64,000 nucleotides of DNA from Microcystis panniformis FACHB-1757 (GTDB taxonomy: Bacteria > Cyanobacteriota > Cyanobacteriia > Cyanobacteriales > Microcystaceae): the NCBI RefSeq assembly GCF_001264245.1, contig NZ_CP011339.1:372001-436000 (forward strand). Reading direction: 5' to 3'. Every line of letters starts with the position of its first letter. Within the stretch, counting starts at the first letter, position 1. The notes beneath the pieces were generated by a model. It saw only the letters and a list, made by a program, of their open reading frames with translations, did not search any database and was not told the origin of the DNA. The translations under genes were made by a program, and so were the position numbers. This document shows, piece by piece, positions 62,154 through 64,000 of the stretch.

Positions 62154-62855
62154 ATGACCACCACCGCCGATGATGTTTGGAAATTATTAGCCGAATTAGT
62201 AGAAGCTCAAAAAGAGACAGAAAGATGCTTTCAAGAAACCGAGCGACGCTTTCAAGAAACCGAGCGTGTTCTCAAAGAACAATCTTTAGAAACTGAGCGA
62301 CGCTTTCAAGAAACCGAGCGTGTTCTCAAAGAACAATCTTTAGAAACCGAGCGACGCTTTCAAGAAACCGAGCGGATTCTCAAAGAACAATCTTTAAAAA
62401 CCGATCGCCAAATTACCAGAGTCAGTCAAGAAATTGGTAATCTTGGCGGTAAATGGGGACGTTTTGTCGAAAATATGGTAGCTCCCGCTTGTGAGACTTT
62501 ATTTTTAAATCGTCAGATTCCCGTACATCAAGTTAGTCAAAGAGTCAGAAAACGTCTCGACGGTAAAACCCTAGAAATTGATGTGTTAGTAACTAATGAA
62601 AATCATGTGCTAGTAGTAGAAGTTAAAAGTAGTTTAAGTGTAGATGATGTCAAAGAATTAATCAAGAATCTAACAGAATTTAGGCAATTTTTCCCCGAAT
62701 ATAACCACAAACAATTATATGGGGCAGTAGCAGGCATTGAAATGGAAGAAGGATCGGATAAATATGCCTATCGTCAAGGTTTATTTGTCTTGGCACAAAG
62801 GGGTGAAAATGTAGCGATTCTTAACGATACTGAGTTTCAACCGAAAACTTGGTAG
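62154..62855 (+). CDS. Coiled-coil PD-(D/E)XK nuclease-like protein, array gene 2
   Basis: This 233-residue protein is the longest of the array. Its coiled coil alternates ETERRFQ with ETERVLKEQSL, in three blocks before KTDRQ; the nuclease-like C-terminus (LEIDVLVTNENHVLVVEVKS) matches gene 1 almost base for base. Start to start distance from gene 1 is 672 bases. The ribosome site is CAGAGGAAAAA. Likely product of tandem duplication with repeat-number change. Confidence 0.8.
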   Translation: MTTTADDVWKLLAELVEAQKETERCFQETERRFQETERVLKEQSLETERRFQETERVLKEQSLETERRFQETERILKEQSLKTDRQITRVSQEIGNLGGKWGRFVENMVAPACETLFLNRQIPVHQVSQRVRKRLDGKTLEIDVLVTNENHVLVVEVKSSLSVDDVKELIKNLTEFRQFFPEYNHKQLYGAVAGIEMEEGSDKYAYRQGLFVLAQRGENVAILNDTEFQPKTW

Positions 62856-62872
62856 GGGCTTTAAAAACAAGA

Positions 62873-62878
62873 TATAAT
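62873..62878 (+). promoter_or_regulatory. -10 box before array gene 3
   Basis: TATAAT with the same CAAGATATAATCAGGTTAG context as before gene 2. Confidence 0.5.
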
Positions 62879-62912
62879 CAGGTTAGTATCAAGTTAATTC
62901 AGAGGAAAAATT

Positions 62913-63593
62913 ATGACCACCACCGCCGATGATGTTTGGAAATTATTAGCCGAATTAGTAGAAGCTCAAAAAGAGACAGAAAGATGCTTTCAAGAAACCG
63001 AACGACGCTTTCAAGAAACGGAGCGCATTCTCAAAGAACAATCTTTAGAAACCGAGCGACGCTTTCAAGAAACGGAGCGGATTCTCAAAGAACAATCTTT
63101 AGAAACCGAGCGGATTCTCAAAGAACAATCTTTAAAAACCGATCGCCAAATTACCAGAGTCAGTCAAGAAATTGGTAATCTTGGCGGTAAATGGGGACGT
63201 TTTGTCGAAAATATGGTAGCTCCCGCTTGTGAGACTTTATTTTTAAATCGTCAGATTCCCGTACATCAAGTTAGTCAAAGAGTCAGAAAACGTCTCGACG
63301 GTAAAACCCTAGAAATTGATGTGTTAGTAACTAATGAAAATCATGTGCTGGTAGTAGAAGTTAAAAGTAGTTTAAGTGTAGATGATGTCAAAGAATTAAT
63401 CAAGAATCTAACAGAATTTAGGCAATTTTTCCCCGAATATAACCATAAACAATTATATGGGGCAGTAGCAGGAATCGAAATCGAAGAAGGAGCAGATAAA
63501 TATGCCTATCGTCAAGGTTTATTTGTCTTGGCACAAAGGGGTGAAAATGTAGCGATTCTTAACGATACTGAGTTTCAACCGAAAACGTGGTAG
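62913..63593 (+). CDS. Coiled-coil PD-(D/E)XK nuclease-like protein, array gene 3
   Basis: This 226-residue protein has a coiled coil with ETERRFQ, ETERILKEQSL, ETERRFQ, ETERILKEQSL and ETERILKEQSL in that order, thus a different unit count from genes 1 and 2. The C-terminal half is nearly identical, with AVAGIEIEEGADKYAYRQGL instead of IEMEEG. It uses the same leader as gene 2. The four genes together form a tandem array. Confidence 0.8.
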   Translation: MTTTADDVWKLLAELVEAQKETERCFQETERRFQETERILKEQSLETERRFQETERILKEQSLETERILKEQSLKTDRQITRVSQEIGNLGGKWGRFVENMVAPACETLFLNRQIPVHQVSQRVRKRLDGKTLEIDVLVTNENHVLVVEVKSSLSVDDVKELIKNLTEFRQFFPEYNHKQLYGAVAGIEIEEGADKYAYRQGLFVLAQRGENVAILNDTEFQPKTW

Positions 63594-63610
63594 GGGCTTT
63601 AAAAACCAGA

Positions 63611-63616
63611 TATAAT
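63611..63616 (+). promoter_or_regulatory. -10 box before array gene 4
   Basis: TATAAT in the same context (CAGATATAATCAGGTTATTG). The following leader differs: the ribosome site CAGAGGA is replaced by CATCTGA. Confidence 0.5.
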
Positions 63617-63650
63617 CAGGTTATTGTCAAGTTAATTCATCTGAAAAATT

Positions 63651-64000
63651 ATGACCACCACCGCCGATGATGTTTGGAGATTATTAGCCGAATTAGTAGA
63701 AGCTCAAAAAGAGACAGAAAGATGCTTTCAAGAAACCGAACGACGCTTTCAAGAAACGGAGCGCATTCTCAAAGAACAATCTTTAAAAACTGATCGCCAA
63801 ATTACCAGACTCAGTCAAGAAATTGGTAATCTTGGAGGTAAATGGGGACGTTTTGTCGAAAATATGGTAGCCCCCGCTTGTGAGACTTTATTGTTAAATC
63901 GTGATATTCCCGTACATCAAGTTAGTCAAAGAGTCAGAAAACGTCTCGACGGTAAAACCCTAGAAATTGATGTGTTAGTAACTAATGAAAATCATGTGCT
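63651..64000 (+). CDS. Coiled-coil PD-(D/E)XK nuclease-like protein, array gene 4 (cut by the window end)
   Basis: The start ATG lies at 63651 and the frame is open to the window edge. The coiled coil is the shortest (CFQETERRFQETERILKEQS then LKTDRQ), followed by ITRLSQEIGNLGGKWGRFVE and the start of the nuclease-like half (LLNRDIPVHQVSQRVRKRLD). It has several amino-acid differences from genes 1-3 (TRL for TRV, LLNRDIP for FLNRQIP). The weak ribosome site suggests lower expression. Confidence 0.8.
   Translation, partial: MTTTADDVWRLLAELVEAQKETERCFQETERRFQETERILKEQSLKTDRQITRLSQEIGNLGGKWGRFVENMVAPACETLLLNRDIPVHQVSQRVRKRLDGKTLEIDVLVTNENHV

Overview
The window looks like chromosome of a bloom-forming, unicellular, non-heterocystous cyanobacterium, most likely Microcystis (aeruginosa group). 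The reasons are two psbA genes, apcABC, nblA, psb30 and a cpcT/cpeT-type lyase, frequent GCGATCGC (HIP1-like) octamers, moderately low GC, and a very heavy load of IS elements, MITEs, toxin-antitoxin (TA) modules and STAND/NACHT ATPases. The species is inferred from gene content and repeat style; no database comparison was run.

Layout. 1-4.4 kb: decayed IS30 transposase, truncated TA modules and a HAF-repeat PEP-CTERM protein. 4.5-26.7 kb: two mirror-image copies of a block (HTH/NB-ARC-type ATPase, TA module, psbA) enclose 15 kb of mostly core genes: msrB, apcABC, ruvA, an M50 CBS protease, a lipoprotein binding protein, a cyanophycinase-like peptidase, a CpcT/CpeT lyase, an SSS symporter, a third ATPase paralogue, small membrane proteins and cynS. 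26.9-30.6 kb: a TerY-type triad (vWA protein, PP2C phosphatase, kinase-like protein), divergent from the third-locus ATPase, followed by a 0.9 kb cluster of MITEs. 31.6-42.5 kb: core genes (Uma2, DUF2808, recF, rpiA, RRM protein, nblA, usp, an arsenic operon arsR-arsB-arsH-arsC, psb30), interrupted by a TnpB element. 42.6-46.4 kb: a membrane-anchored NACHT ATPase (frameshifted) with a membrane partner. 47-53.5 kb: paired M16 peptidases and ppsA. 53.9-60 kb: a NACHT-GUN4 fusion, then a 71-bp tandem repeat array split by an ISL3 and an ISAs1 element, then a DUF559 gene. 60.1-61.4 kb: a frameshifted cobL. 61.5 kb to the end: four tandem near-identical genes for coiled-coil PD-(D/E)XK-like proteins, the last cut by the window edge.

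How the parts work together. The core genes serve photosystem II (psbA, psb30), the phycobilisome (apcABC, lyase, nblA for its degradation), DNA repair (ruvA, recF), carbon metabolism (rpiA, ppsA), cyanate and arsenic detoxification and corrin synthesis. The accessory genes resemble conflict or defence systems: the TerY triad with its HTH-ATPase neighbour, two NACHT proteins (one carrying a tetrapyrrole-binding-type GUN4 domain), Uma2 and DUF559 nuclease-like proteins, the tandem nuclease-like array and several TA modules.

The best candidates for an undescribed system are (1) the HTH-ATPase/TerY-type triad locus with its repeated intergenic motif, (2) the NACHT-GUN4 fusion, and (3) the tandem coiled-coil nuclease array. 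Several frame disruptions fit single-base losses in short homopolymers, so some apparent pseudogenes may be assembly errors.
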